From Streptomyces europaeiscabiei (GTDB lineage Bacteria; Actinomycetota; Actinomycetes; Streptomycetales; Streptomycetaceae), in contig NZ_LRTR01000315.1 in the NCBI RefSeq assembly GCF_001550375.1, positions 1 to 55,616 on the forward strand: 55,616 nucleotides of DNA, given 5' to 3'. Below the pieces are notes generated by a model. That model had not been told where the DNA came from. It saw nothing but the letters and a program-made list of their open reading frames with translations, and made no database searches. Position 1 is the first letter of the stretch, and each line of letters begins with the position of its first letter. Made by a program: the position numbers and the translations under genes. Positions 17,164 through 26,058 of this stretch are shown here, one piece after another.

Positions 17164-17183
17164 GAACAGTATGAAACCTGTTC
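17164..17183. promoter_or_regulatory. Perfect palindrome GAACAG-N8-CTGTTC
   Basis: 20-bp inverted repeat with an AT-rich centre (TATGAAAC) in otherwise GC-rich DNA; operator-like. The spacing does not fit the actinobacterial LexA box (GAAC-N4-GTTC). It lies 111 bp downstream of the antiporter and 245 bp upstream of the MFS start. Confidence 0.4.
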
Positions 17184-17294
17184 TCAACGACCCGCCTCGG
17201 AGGTCTCGCCGACCTGCCCCAAAGGCTCCCGGCGACCCGCACCCGAGGCTCCACGGACCCGCCGGAGGCACCCGGCGACCGGCCCCGGAGCCCG

Positions 17295-18821
17295 TCAGCG
17301 ACCCGTCCCGTCCTTCCCCTTCCCCTTCCCGTTCCCCGTCCCCAGCCAGTCGGCCAGCTTGCCGCCCTGGCCGACGGCCCTGAGGCGGCGTTCGGCCTGG
17401 TCCCGGACGGGATCCGTGGCGACGACGAGCAGTTCGTCGCCGCGTCGCAGCACCGTGGTCGGCAGCGGCACGAAGGACGTGCCGTCGCGGACGACGAGGG
17501 TGACGGCGGCGCCCGGGGGGAGCCGGAGCTCGTTGACCTCGACGCCGTGCATGCGGGACTTCTCGGGGATGGCGACGGACAGCAGGTGGCCGCGCAGCCG
17601 CTCCAGGGGCGCCGATTCGATGCCGAGGTCGGCGGCCTCGTCGCCGGAGCCGCCCAGGCGCAGCTTGCGGGCCAGCCAGGGCAGCGTCGGACCCTGGACG
17701 AGGGTGTAGACGACGACGAGCACGAAGACGATGTTGAAGATCCGACGGCTGCCCTCGACACCGCTCACCATGGGGATCGTCGCCAGGATGATGGGCACCG
17801 CGCCGCGCAGCCCGGCCCACGACAGCAGTGTCTGCTCGCGCCACGGCACCCGGAACGGCGTCAGCGCGACGACGACGCTCAGCGGTCGCGCCACCATGGT
17901 CAGCACCAGGCCGATGACGAGTGCGGGCCAGATGTCGTCGGCCAGGTCGTGCGGGGTGACCAGCAGTCCGAGCAGGACGAACATGCCGATCTGGGCGATC
18001 CAGCCGACCCCCTCGGCGAAGCCGCGCGTGGCCGGCCAGTGGGGCAGCTTGGCGTTGCCGAGGACCATGGAGGCCAGGTAGACGGCGAGGAAGCCGCTGC
18101 CGTGGGCCAGGGCGCCGGCCGCGTAGGCGGCGACGGCGATGGCCATGACGGCGATCGGGTAGAGGCCGGAGGCGGGCAGCGCCACATGCCGCAGGGCCCA
18201 GGAACCCAGCCAGCCCACGGCGAGCCCGATGGCGGCGCCGATCGCCAGCTCCAGCCCTATCTCCCCGATCAGGGCGTACCAGTGTTCGACCGGCCCGGCC
18301 ATGGAGAGCGAGGCGACGAGAATGACCACCGGGGCGTCGTTGAAGCCGGACTCGGCCTCCAGGGTGCCCGTCACGCGCGCGGGGAGGGGGATCTTGCGCA
18401 GTACGGAGAAGACGGCCGCCGCGTCCGTGGAGGACACGACCGCGCCGATGATGAGTGACTGTCGCCACTCCAGCCCGATCAGATAGTGCGCGCCCGCGGC
18501 CGTGACGCCGACGCTCACCGCGACTCCGACCAGCGCCAGTGAGCTGGCGGCCGGCAGGGCCGGCTTGATCTCCTTCCACTTCGTGCCGAGGCCGCCCTCC
18601 GCCAGGATCACGACGAGGGCCGCGTAGCCGATGACCTGGGTCAGTTCGGCGTTGTCGAAGTGGATGTCGCCGATGCCGTCCTGGCCCATGGCGATGCCGA
18701 TGCCCAGGTAGACGAGCAGGCTGGGGAGCCCGCTGCGCGACGAGATCCGGACCGCGGCGACCGCGACCAACAGGACGAGCGAGCAGACGAGCAGGAGCTG
18801 GTTGAGGTCGTGGACAGTCAG
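17295..18821 (-). CDS. Potassium/cation-proton antiporter, CPA1 (NhaP2/CvrA) type
   Basis: About 508 residues. Roughly 12-13 membrane helices (to about residue 385) include the ion-binding word EAESGFNDAPVVI in the middle and VSSTDAAAVFSVLRK before it. A cytosolic TrkA-C domain follows at about 415-485 (VNELRLPPGAAVTLVVRDG), and a Gly/Lys tail closes the protein. Such proteins exchange K+ or Na+ for H+ at the membrane. There is no ATG/GTG near the conserved start LTVHDLNQLLLV: the codon is CTG at 18821, with AAAGG 9 nt upstream. An ATG at 18908 is the alternative but adds unconserved sequence. Confidence 0.88.
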   Translation of the reverse strand: MTVHDLNQLLLVCSLVLLVAVAAVRISSRSGLPSLLVYLGIGIAMGQDGIGDIHFDNAELTQVIGYAALVVILAEGGLGTKWKEIKPALPAASSLALVGVAVSVGVTAAGAHYLIGLEWRQSLIIGAVVSSTDAAAVFSVLRKIPLPARVTGTLEAESGFNDAPVVILVASLSMAGPVEHWYALIGEIGLELAIGAAIGLAVGWLGSWALRHVALPASGLYPIAVMAIAVAAYAAGALAHGSGFLAVYLASMVLGNAKLPHWPATRGFAEGVGWIAQIGMFVLLGLLVTPHDLADDIWPALVIGLVLTMVARPLSVVVALTPFRVPWREQTLLSWAGLRGAVPIILATIPMVSGVEGSRRIFNIVFVLVVVYTLVQGPTLPWLARKLRLGGSGDEAADLGIESAPLERLRGHLLSVAIPEKSRMHGVEVNELRLPPGAAVTLVVRDGTSFVPLPTTVLRRGDELLVVATDPVRDQAERRLRAVGQGGKLADWLGTGNGKGKGKDGTGR

Positions 18822-19141
18822 AGGGCCGTACCTTTCTCGCCGAACCGCACGTGGTTCCGAGTGGGGGATGCCGAGCACTGGATGCGGGGCACACGCGCGT
18901 GTGGGCATGCGCAGCCGATCACGGAAACCGTGCGGTTGCGGTTACGTCAGTGCAAGTACTTCGTTACCTTACCTAACTCTTGACGATTTCTTGACGCTTG
19001 CGAGGGCAAGATCGAACGGCCGTCCGCGCCAGTTCCCGACTCCGCGTCAAGTCGCGTCGGGCCCTGCGCCTATGGTTGCTCCAGCGTTCAGTACAAAGCA
19101 CAGCCCGACCTGCCGCTCGTGTTAGGACAGCAAGGACAGCG

Positions 19142-21931
19142 ATGCCCACCGACAATCCCGCCTCCTCCGGCCAGCAGTCAGGCAAGTCCGGCAGGAAGAA
19201 GGGACGCAAAGTCCGTCTTCTCCTGATCGTCCTGGTCCTGGCCATCATCGGTGGCGTCGGCTACGGGGCGTTCTGGTCCGTCTCCACCGTGCGCGCCTCC
19301 TTCCCCCAGACCAAGGGTTCGATATCCCTGGACGGCCTGTCGGGACCGGTCGACGTCAAGCGCGACGGCTACGGAATCCCGCAGATCTACGCCTCCTCCG
19401 ACGAGGACCTGTTCATGGCGCAGGGCTACGTCCAGGCGCAGGACCGGTTCTACGAGATGGACGTGCGCCGCCACATGACGGCCGGCCGCCTCTCGGAGAT
19501 GTTCGGCGAGGGTCAGGTGGAGAACGACGAGTTCCTGCGCACCCTCGGCTGGCACCGGATCGCCGAGGAGGAGTACAAGAAGACGCTCTCGGCCGAGACG
19601 AGGAAGTACCTCGACGCGTACGCCAAGGGGGTCAACGCCTACCTCGCGGGCAAGGACGGCGACGAGATCTCCCTGGAGTACGCGGCCCTCGGCTTCGCAG
19701 GCGACTACAAGCCCGAGGAGTGGACCCCGGTCGACTCGGTCGCCTGGCTGAAGGCGATGGCGTGGGACCTGCGCGGCAACATGCAGGACGAGATCGACCG
19801 CGCCCTGATGACCAGCCGCCTCGGCCCCAAGCAGATCGCCGACCTGTACCCGCAGTACCCGTACGACCGCAACGAGACGATCGTGCAGGAGGGCGCGTAC
19901 GACGAGCTCACCAAGACCTGGTCGGACGGGTCCGGGTCGACGCAGGGCGCCGGCCAGGGCACCGAGGGCTCCACGCAGGGCACGGGCGGCACGGGAACGG
20001 GCGTGGGCACCGCCGGGACCTCCACGGACTCATCGGCCCTCCAGACCCAGCTGGGCGGCCTCTACAACGTCCTGGAGGACCTGCCCGAGGCCGTGGGTGT
20101 GAACGGCAACGGCATCGGCTCCAACTCCTGGGTCGTCTCCGGCGACCACACCATCACCGGCAAGCCGCTCCTCGCCAACGACCCGCACCTGTCGGCGACG
20201 CTGCCGTCGGTCTGGTACCAGATGGGCCTGCACTGCAAGGCCGTCTCCGCGAAGTGCCAGTACGACGTCTCCGGCTACACCTTCTCGGGCATGCCCGGCG
20301 TGGTCATCGGCCACAACGCCGACATCGCCTGGGGCATGACCAACTCCGGCGTCGACGTCACCGACCTCTACCTGGAGAAGCTCACCGGCGACGGCTACCA
20401 GTACGGCGACAAGGTCCTGCCGTTCGACACCCGTGAGGAGACCATCGAGGTCGCCGGGGGCACGGCCAAGAAGATCGTCGTCCGCACCACCCAGGACAAC
20501 AGCCCCCTGCTGTCCGACCGGAGCAGCGAACTCGTCCAGGTCGGCAAGAAGGCCACGGTCGGCCAGGACGCTCCCGACCGCGGCGACGGCTACGGCATCG
20601 CCCTGCGCTGGACCGCGCTCGACCCCGGCACCTCCATGGACGCCGTCTTCGCCATGAACAGGGCCAAGGACTGGGACGACTTCCGCGAGGCCGCCGCCCT
20701 CTTCGACGTCCCCTCGCAGAACCTGATCTACGCCGACACCGAGGGCCACATCGGCTACCAGCTGCCCGGCAAGATCCCCACCCGGGGCAAGGGCGACGGC
20801 TCGGTGCCCGCGCCGGGCTGGGACACCAGGTACCGGTGGACCGGCTACATCGACCCGGACGAGCTGCCGTACGAGTACGACCCGGAGCGCGGCTACATCG
20901 TCACCGCGAACCAGGCCGTCGTCGACGACAAGTACCCGTACACCCTCACCAGGGACTGGGGCTACGGCACGCGCGCGCAGCGGATCACCAGCCTCATCGA
21001 GTCGAAGATCAAGGGTGGCGGCAAGATCTCCACCGACGACATGCGGCAGATGCAGATGGACAACAGCAGCGAGATCGCCAAGCTGCTGGTGCCCCTGCTG
21101 CTCAAGATCGACGTGAACGACAAGTACATCCGCGAGGCGCAGAAGCTCCTGGAGGGCTGGGACTACACCCAGGACGCCGACTCGGCGGCCGCCGCGTACT
21201 TCAACTCGGTCTGGCGCAACATCCTCAAGCTCGCCTTCGGCAACAAGCTGCCCAAGGAACTGCGCGTCGAGGGCCAGTGCCTGTCGGTCGAGCCGGTCGA
21301 CGCCACCGGGCCCGCCGACGAGGACCGGCGGGTGCGCGAGTGCGGCAGGCGCGACGCGGACCAGGCGCAGCCGGACGGCGGCGACCGCTGGTTCGAGGTG
21401 GTCCGCCGGATCATCGACGACGAGGACAACGACTGGTGGTCGACCCCGGCGACGCGCACCCAGAAAGCCGCCGACACCCGTGACGAGCTGTTCAAGCGGG
21501 CCATGCGGGACGCCCGTTGGGAACTGACCGCCAAGCTCGGCAAGGACATCGACACCTGGAGCTGGGGCCGGCTGCACCGCCTGTTCCTGAAGAACCAGAC
21601 CCTCGGCACCGAGGGCCCCGGTTTCCTCCAGTACATGCTCAACCGCGGCCCCTGGAAGCTCGGCGGCGGCGAGGCCACGGTCAACGCCACCGGCTGGAAC
21701 GCGGCGGGCGGCTACGAGGTCGTCTGGGTGCCCTCGATGCGCATGGTGGTGAACCTCGGGGACCTCGACAAGTCCAAGTGGATCAACCTCACCGGCGCCT
21801 CCGGGCACGCGTACAACGCGCACTACACCGACCAGACCGACAAGTGGGTCAAGGGCGAGCTGCTGACGTGGTCGTTCTCCGACAAGGCGGTCGAGAGCAC
21901 CACGAGCGACACGTTGCTGCTGAAACCGTGA
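19142..21931 (+). CDS. Penicillin acylase (S45) family hydrolase, membrane-anchored
   Basis: 929-residue N-terminal-nucleophile amidase. A basic N-terminus and one membrane helix (about 24-44, VRLLLIVLVLAIIGGVGYGAF) anchor it outside the cell. The alpha-chain region follows (SLDGLSGPVDVKRDGYGIPQIYA), then a Thr/Gly/Gln-rich linker (about 258-292) that replaces the usual spacer. The predicted nucleophile is Ser327 in GIG/SNSWVV, matching SNxWV at the beta-chain start of penicillin G acylase. Relatives cleave acyl-homoserine lactones or other amides; the substrate is unknown here. The ATG at 19142 follows AGGACAGCG. Alone in its transcript, with a strong terminator. Confidence 0.92.
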   Translation: MPTDNPASSGQQSGKSGRKKGRKVRLLLIVLVLAIIGGVGYGAFWSVSTVRASFPQTKGSISLDGLSGPVDVKRDGYGIPQIYASSDEDLFMAQGYVQAQDRFYEMDVRRHMTAGRLSEMFGEGQVENDEFLRTLGWHRIAEEEYKKTLSAETRKYLDAYAKGVNAYLAGKDGDEISLEYAALGFAGDYKPEEWTPVDSVAWLKAMAWDLRGNMQDEIDRALMTSRLGPKQIADLYPQYPYDRNETIVQEGAYDELTKTWSDGSGSTQGAGQGTEGSTQGTGGTGTGVGTAGTSTDSSALQTQLGGLYNVLEDLPEAVGVNGNGIGSNSWVVSGDHTITGKPLLANDPHLSATLPSVWYQMGLHCKAVSAKCQYDVSGYTFSGMPGVVIGHNADIAWGMTNSGVDVTDLYLEKLTGDGYQYGDKVLPFDTREETIEVAGGTAKKIVVRTTQDNSPLLSDRSSELVQVGKKATVGQDAPDRGDGYGIALRWTALDPGTSMDAVFAMNRAKDWDDFREAAALFDVPSQNLIYADTEGHIGYQLPGKIPTRGKGDGSVPAPGWDTRYRWTGYIDPDELPYEYDPERGYIVTANQAVVDDKYPYTLTRDWGYGTRAQRITSLIESKIKGGGKISTDDMRQMQMDNSSEIAKLLVPLLLKIDVNDKYIREAQKLLEGWDYTQDADSAAAAYFNSVWRNILKLAFGNKLPKELRVEGQCLSVEPVDATGPADEDRRVRECGRRDADQAQPDGGDRWFEVVRRIIDDEDNDWWSTPATRTQKAADTRDELFKRAMRDARWELTAKLGKDIDTWSWGRLHRLFLKNQTLGTEGPGFLQYMLNRGPWKLGGGEATVNATGWNAAGGYEVVWVPSMRMVVNLGDLDKSKWINLTGASGHAYNAHYTDQTDKWVKGELLTWSFSDKAVESTTSDTLLLKP

Positions 21932-21947
21932 CGCCCGGCTGAACACG

Positions 21948-21983
21948 GAAAGCGGCCTCCACGCGTGCGTGGAGGCCGCTTTC
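21948..21983. terminator. Bidirectional terminator between the acylase and fthC
   Basis: Perfect 17-bp inverted repeat: GAAAGCGGCCTCCACGC, 2 nt, GCGTGGAGGCCGCTTTC. It lies 16 bp after the acylase stop and 9 bp before the fthC stop, so it serves both convergent genes. Confidence 0.95.
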
Positions 21984-21992
21984 GCGTCCGGG

Positions 21993-22601
21993 TCACCGGA
22001 ACCGTCGTACTCCCGACGGGGTCACCACCGCGTGCACCGGGCGGTCGTGCGGCTCCTCCGGGACGCGGTCCACGACCTCCGAGTCGTACAGGAGCACCAC
22101 CAGGGCCGGGTCGGCGCCCGCGCGTTCCAGGCGGGCCAGGACGCGGTCGTACGAGCCGCCGCCCCGCCCCAGACGCATCCCGCGCGCGTCGACCGCGAGG
22201 CCCGGCAGCAGGACGACGTCGGCGGTGGTCACGGCCTCCGTGCCGAGCCGCTCGCCGACGGGTTCCAGGAGCGCCATACGGCCGCCCCCGTGCCGCACGC
22301 GCGCGAGGTAGGCCTCTCCCTCGTAGACGCCCCAGTCGAGGTCGTTGTCGGGGAGCAGGGCCGGCAGCAGGACGCGCACGCCCCGAGCGCGGAGTGCGTC
22401 GAGGAGCGCGAGCGTGCCCGGTTCACTCCCCACGGCGACGTACGCCGCGACCGTGCGCGCGTGCGCCAGCTCGGGCAGACCGAGGGCCCGTTCCGCAAGG
22501 GCGCCCGTCGTGTTCCGGACGTCATCAGGTGTCAACCCGTTCCTCACCAGGAGGAGCTCTCGTCGCAACATTCGCTTGGAAAGCTCCGGTTCAGGTCCCA
22601 T
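21993..22601 (-). CDS. fthC: 5-formyltetrahydrofolate cyclo-ligase
   Basis: 202-residue enzyme converting 5-formyl-THF plus ATP to 5,10-methenyl-THF, returning a storage folate to one-carbon metabolism. Motifs are KRMLRRELLLVRNGL (ATP-binding basic helix), YVAVGSEPGTL and the signature GMRLGRGGGSYDRVLARL. I choose the ATG at 22601 (MGPEPELSK); an earlier one at 22643 adds 14 residues. It is divergent from galU with about 100 bp between them, an order conserved in actinobacteria. Confidence 0.92.
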   Translation of the reverse strand: MGPEPELSKRMLRRELLLVRNGLTPDDVRNTTGALAERALGLPELAHARTVAAYVAVGSEPGTLALLDALRARGVRVLLPALLPDNDLDWGVYEGEAYLARVRHGGGRMALLEPVGERLGTEAVTTADVVLLPGLAVDARGMRLGRGGGSYDRVLARLERAGADPALVVLLYDSEVVDRVPEEPHDRPVHAVVTPSGVRRFR

Positions 22602-22704
22602 CCGGCTCACAGGTAGCTCCAGTATTCTTCGTAATCGGCTCATATGAGAACGAATTCATCGGAGCCACAGATTCCGCACAAAGACGCCGGATATGGTTCC
22701 GCCC

Positions 22705-23607
22705 ATGAGTGAGGCGAACCCCAGGATCAGCAAGGCTGTCATCCCCGCAGCGGGTCTGGGAACCCGGTTCCTGCCGGCCACCAAGGCGACTCCCAAGGAG
22801 ATGCTGCCGGTGGTCGACAAACCGGCGATCCAGTACGTGGTGGAGGAGGCCGCGTCGGCGGGCCTCGACGACGTCCTGATGATCACCGGCCGGAACAAGC
22901 GTCCCCTCGAGGACCACTTCGACCGCAACTACGAGCTGGAGTCGGCCCTCCAGAAGAAGGGCGACGCCCACCGGCTCGCCAAGGTCCAGGAGTCCAGCGA
23001 CCTCGCGACCATGCACTACGTCCGCCAGGGCGACCCCAGGGGCCTCGGCCACGCCGTCCTGTGCGCCGCCCCGCACGTGGGCGACGAGCCCTTCGCGGTC
23101 CTCCTCGGCGACGACCTGATCGACCCCCGCGACCCGCTCCTGCAGCGCATGGTCGAGGTCCAGGAGCGCAGCGGCGGCAGCGTCATCGCCCTCATGGAGG
23201 TCGCGCCGGAGCAGATCCACCTCTACGGGTGCGCGGCCGTCGAGGCCACGGAGGACGGCGACGTCGTCAAGGTCACGGGCATGGTCGAGAAGCCAGAGGC
23301 GGTCGACGCCCCGTCGAACTACGCGATCATCGGCCGCTACGTCCTCGCCCCGCAGATCTTCGACGTACTGCGCCGGACCGAGCCGGGCCGCGGCGGCGAG
23401 ATCCAGCTCACCGACGCCCTCCAGCAGCTCGCGGCGGACGAGAAGGTCGGTGGCCCCGTGCACGGCGTCGTCTTCAAGGGCCGCCGCTATGACACCGGTG
23501 ACCGCGGCGACTACCTGCGTGCCATTGTCAGACTCGCATGCGAACGTGAAGACCTGGGACCGGACTTCCGGACCTGGCTTCGCACTTACGTAGCCGAGGA
23601 GATGTAG
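22705..23607 (+). CDS. galU: UTP-glucose-1-phosphate uridylyltransferase
   Basis: 300 residues. Makes UDP-glucose from glucose-1-phosphate and UTP for envelope glycans and trehalose. The nucleotide-binding loop AVIPAAGLGTRFLPATKATPKEML is at about residues 11-34, with VVDKPAIQYVVEEA next, LLGDDLI for the metal site, and GMVEKPE near residue 195. The ATG at 22705 is preferred; 22693 would add four residues. It heads a run ending with sepX: glp follows after 5 bp. Confidence 0.95.
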   Translation: MSEANPRISKAVIPAAGLGTRFLPATKATPKEMLPVVDKPAIQYVVEEAASAGLDDVLMITGRNKRPLEDHFDRNYELESALQKKGDAHRLAKVQESSDLATMHYVRQGDPRGLGHAVLCAAPHVGDEPFAVLLGDDLIDPRDPLLQRMVEVQERSGGSVIALMEVAPEQIHLYGCAAVEATEDGDVVKVTGMVEKPEAVDAPSNYAIIGRYVLAPQIFDVLRRTEPGRGGEIQLTDALQQLAADEKVGGPVHGVVFKGRRYDTGDRGDYLRAIVRLACEREDLGPDFRTWLRTYVAEEM

Positions 23608-23612
23608 CCACG

Positions 23613-24935
23613 TTGAGCACCGCCGCGACCCGCACCACCGGACCGGGCCAGCTCTGGTCGGTGACCGAGCACCTGGAGGACATCCTCGCCACCGTCCGCC
23701 CCCTGGAACCCATCGAGCTGCAACTCCTCGACGCCCAGGGCTGCGTCCTGGTCGAGGACGTCACGGTGCCGGTCTCGCTGCCGCCGTTCGACAACAGCTC
23801 GATGGACGGGTACGCGGTGCGCGTCGCGGACGTCGCGGGCGCGAGCGAGGAGTTCCCGGCCGTGCTCACGGTGATCGGGGACGTGGCGGCGGGCCAGGCC
23901 GAGCAACCCCACGTGGGCCCCGGCGAGGCCGCCCGCATCATGACCGGTGCCCCCCTGCCGCCCGGCGCGGAGGCGGTCGTCCCGGTGGAGTGGACCGACG
24001 GTGGCCTAGGCGAGGGACCCGTCTCCGGGATGCGCGCCCGCAGCGCGAACCCGGAGGGCGCCACCGGCCAGGTCGCCGTGCACCGCTCCGCCGAGGCACG
24101 CGCGCACGTGCGCGCCAAGGGCAGCGACGTGCAGGCCGGTGAACGCGCCCTGGCCGCGGGGACGATCCTCGGCCCGCCCCAGCTCGGGCTGCTGGCCGCC
24201 ATCGGCCGCGCCTCGGTGCGCGTTCGCCCGCGCCCGCGCGTGGTCGTGCTCTCCACCGGCAGCGAACTGATCCCGCCGGGCCAGACCCCGGCCACCGGCC
24301 AGATCTACGACTCCAACAGCTTCGCCCTCACCGCCGCCGCCCGGGACGCGGGCGCGATCGCCTATCGAGTCGGCGCCGTCGCCGACGACGCCGAGACCCT
24401 CCGCTCCACCATCGAGGACCAGCTCGTCCGCGCCGACATGGTCGTCACCACCGGCGGCGTCAGCGTGGGCGCGTACGACGTCGTCAAGGAGGCCCTGGAG
24501 TCCGTCGGGGACGAGGACGAGGAGGGCGCCGGCATCGACTTCCGCAAGCTCGCCATGCAGCCCGGCAAGCCCCAGGGCTTCGGCACCATCGGCCCCGACC
24601 ACACCCCGCTGCTCGCCCTCCCCGGCAACCCGGTGTCGTCGTACGTCTCCTTCGAGATCTTCGTCCGGCCGGCCATCCGCACCCTGGCGGGCCTGACCGA
24701 CGTGCACCGGCCGACGACCACGGCGACCCTCCGGGCACCCAAGGCCCTGACCTCGCCAGCAGGGCGCCGGCAGTACCTGCGCGGGACCTACGCCGACGGC
24801 GAGGTCACCCCCGTGGGGGGTGCCGGATCGCACCTCGTGGCGGCCCTCGCGCACGCCGACGCGCTGATCGTGATCCCCGAGGGCACCGAGTCGGTCGAAC
24901 CCGGCACGGAGGTCGAGGTCGTCCTGCTCGGCTGA
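23613..24935 (+). CDS. glp: Gephyrin-like Glp / molybdopterin molybdotransferase MoeA
   Basis: 440-residue MoeA-fold protein from a TTG start with GAGGAG upstream. Residues needed by E. coli MoeA appear intact: MDGYA, IMTGAPLPPGA, STGSEL, YDSN, TTGGVSVGAYD and LPGNPVSS, so metal insertion into molybdopterin is possible. Its position right after galU and four genes before sepX/glpR is that of corynebacterial Glp, reported to bind FtsZ and the membrane receptor GlpR in cell division. moaC and mogA directly follow, so a molybdenum-cofactor role is equally supported. It may do both. Confidence 0.85.
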   Translation: MSTAATRTTGPGQLWSVTEHLEDILATVRPLEPIELQLLDAQGCVLVEDVTVPVSLPPFDNSSMDGYAVRVADVAGASEEFPAVLTVIGDVAAGQAEQPHVGPGEAARIMTGAPLPPGAEAVVPVEWTDGGLGEGPVSGMRARSANPEGATGQVAVHRSAEARAHVRAKGSDVQAGERALAAGTILGPPQLGLLAAIGRASVRVRPRPRVVVLSTGSELIPPGQTPATGQIYDSNSFALTAAARDAGAIAYRVGAVADDAETLRSTIEDQLVRADMVVTTGGVSVGAYDVVKEALESVGDEDEEGAGIDFRKLAMQPGKPQGFGTIGPDHTPLLALPGNPVSSYVSFEIFVRPAIRTLAGLTDVHRPTTTATLRAPKALTSPAGRRQYLRGTYADGEVTPVGGAGSHLVAALAHADALIVIPEGTESVEPGTEVEVVLLG

Positions 24936-25019
24936 ACCGTCGGGGGTGGCGTACCGTGTCGCGCACAACAGACCGCGCGCCGCACCGCGACGGGCCCCGA
25001 CCGGGAGCGCCACACCACC

Positions 25020-25502
25020 ATGAGTACGCCGCACGACCGACTGACCCACATCGACGAGGCGGGCGCCGCCCGCATGGTCGACGTCTCCGGGAAGGACGTG
25101 AGCGCGCGCACCGCCCGCGCGAGCGGCCGGGTCCTGGTCTCACCCGCGGTGGTCGAACTGCTGCGTGGTGAGGGGGTGCCCAAGGGCGACGCCCTCGCCA
25201 CCGCGCGCATCGCCGGGATCATGGGCGCCAAACGCACCCCCGACCTCATCCCGCTCTGTCATCCGCTGGCGGTGTCGGGCGTCAAGGTCGATCTGTCGGT
25301 CGCGGACGACGCCGTCGAGATCCTCGCCACCGTGAAGACCACGGACCGCACGGGCGTCGAGATGGAGGCCCTCACGGCGGTCTCCGTCGCCGCCCTCACC
25401 GTGATCGACATGGTCAAGGCGGTCGACAAGGGCGCCGTCATCACGGACGTCCGCGTCGAGGAGAAGACGGGCGGCAAGTCGGGCGACTGGAGCCGGGCAT
25501 GA
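25020..25502 (+). CDS. moaC: Cyclic pyranopterin monophosphate synthase
   Basis: 160 residues. Catalyses the second half of the first molybdenum-cofactor step, forming cPMP. Family words are THIDEAGAARMVDVSGKDV, TARIAGIMGAKRTPDLIPLCHPL and GVEMEALTAVSVAALTVIDM, the last with the catalytic MEA. The ATG at 25020 is the start. Its stop overlaps mogA by 4 bp (ATGA), so the two are coupled. Lies between glp and an acetyltransferase gene. Confidence 0.95.
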   Translation: MSTPHDRLTHIDEAGAARMVDVSGKDVSARTARASGRVLVSPAVVELLRGEGVPKGDALATARIAGIMGAKRTPDLIPLCHPLAVSGVKVDLSVADDAVEILATVKTTDRTGVEMEALTAVSVAALTVIDMVKAVDKGAVITDVRVEEKTGGKSGDWSRA

Positions 25503-26041
25503 CGGCGCCGGTGGAACCGCCCCTCGGGGGCGCCCTCACGGCGCCGTACGCCGCCCTGGTCGTGACCGCCTCCAACCGGGCCGCCGCCGGGGTCTACGAG
25601 GACCGGGGCGGACCTCTGATCGCCGAGGGGCTCAGGGCGCTCGGCTTCGCCGTCGACGGCCCCCGGGTCGTGCCCGACGGCGACCCCGTGGAGGCCGCGC
25701 TGCGGGTCGGCGTCGACGCCGGGTACGACGTGATCGTGACGACCGGCGGGACCGGCGTCTCGCCCACCGACCGCACCCCCGAGGCCACCCGCGCCGTCCT
25801 CGACCACGAGGTGCCCGGCATCCCCGAGGCGATCAGGGCGTACGGCCGGGAGAAGGTGCCGACGGCGGCGCTCTCCCGGGGCCTCGCCGGAGTCGCGGGC
25901 CGGACACTGATCGTCAATCTGCCGGGCTCGACCGGCGGGGTACGGGACGGCCTGGCCGTACTGGAACCCCTGCTGACCCACGCCGTCGACCAGCTCCGCG
26001 GCGGGGACCACCCCAGACCCAGCCACGGGGGTGCGAGCTGA
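25499..26041 (+). CDS. mogA: Molybdopterin adenylyltransferase (MogA/MoaB family)
   Basis: 180 residues. Activates molybdopterin by adenylation before metal insertion. The family signature VTTGGTGVSPTDRTPEATR is at about 80-98, with ALVVTASNRAAAGVYEDRGG near the N-terminus and NLPGSTGGVRDGL near the end. It overlaps moaC by 4 bp. With glp/MoeA upstream it gives three late and middle cofactor genes in one transcript. MoaB-type proteins can be inactive relatives; the motifs here look intact. Confidence 0.9.
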   Translation: MTAPVEPPLGGALTAPYAALVVTASNRAAAGVYEDRGGPLIAEGLRALGFAVDGPRVVPDGDPVEAALRVGVDAGYDVIVTTGGTGVSPTDRTPEATRAVLDHEVPGIPEAIRAYGREKVPTAALSRGLAGVAGRTLIVNLPGSTGGVRDGLAVLEPLLTHAVDQLRGGDHPRPSHGGAS

Positions 26042-26058
26042 ACAGCCCATCCTGGCCC

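Larger units (their letters stand above)
16919..17294. other. 376-bp gene-free stretch between MFS and antiporter genes
   Basis: No convincing gene on either strand. It holds three inverted repeats, listed separately: 17046-17062, 17144-17159 and 17164-17183. It should contain the MFS promoter and the end of the antiporter transcript. Confidence 0.6.

Noticed and set aside
18960..18985. Iron-box-like sequence (complement TTAGGTAAGG) before the acylase gene
   Set aside because: Only one half matches the DmdR/DtxR consensus, about 10 of 19 positions overall; not enough to call.
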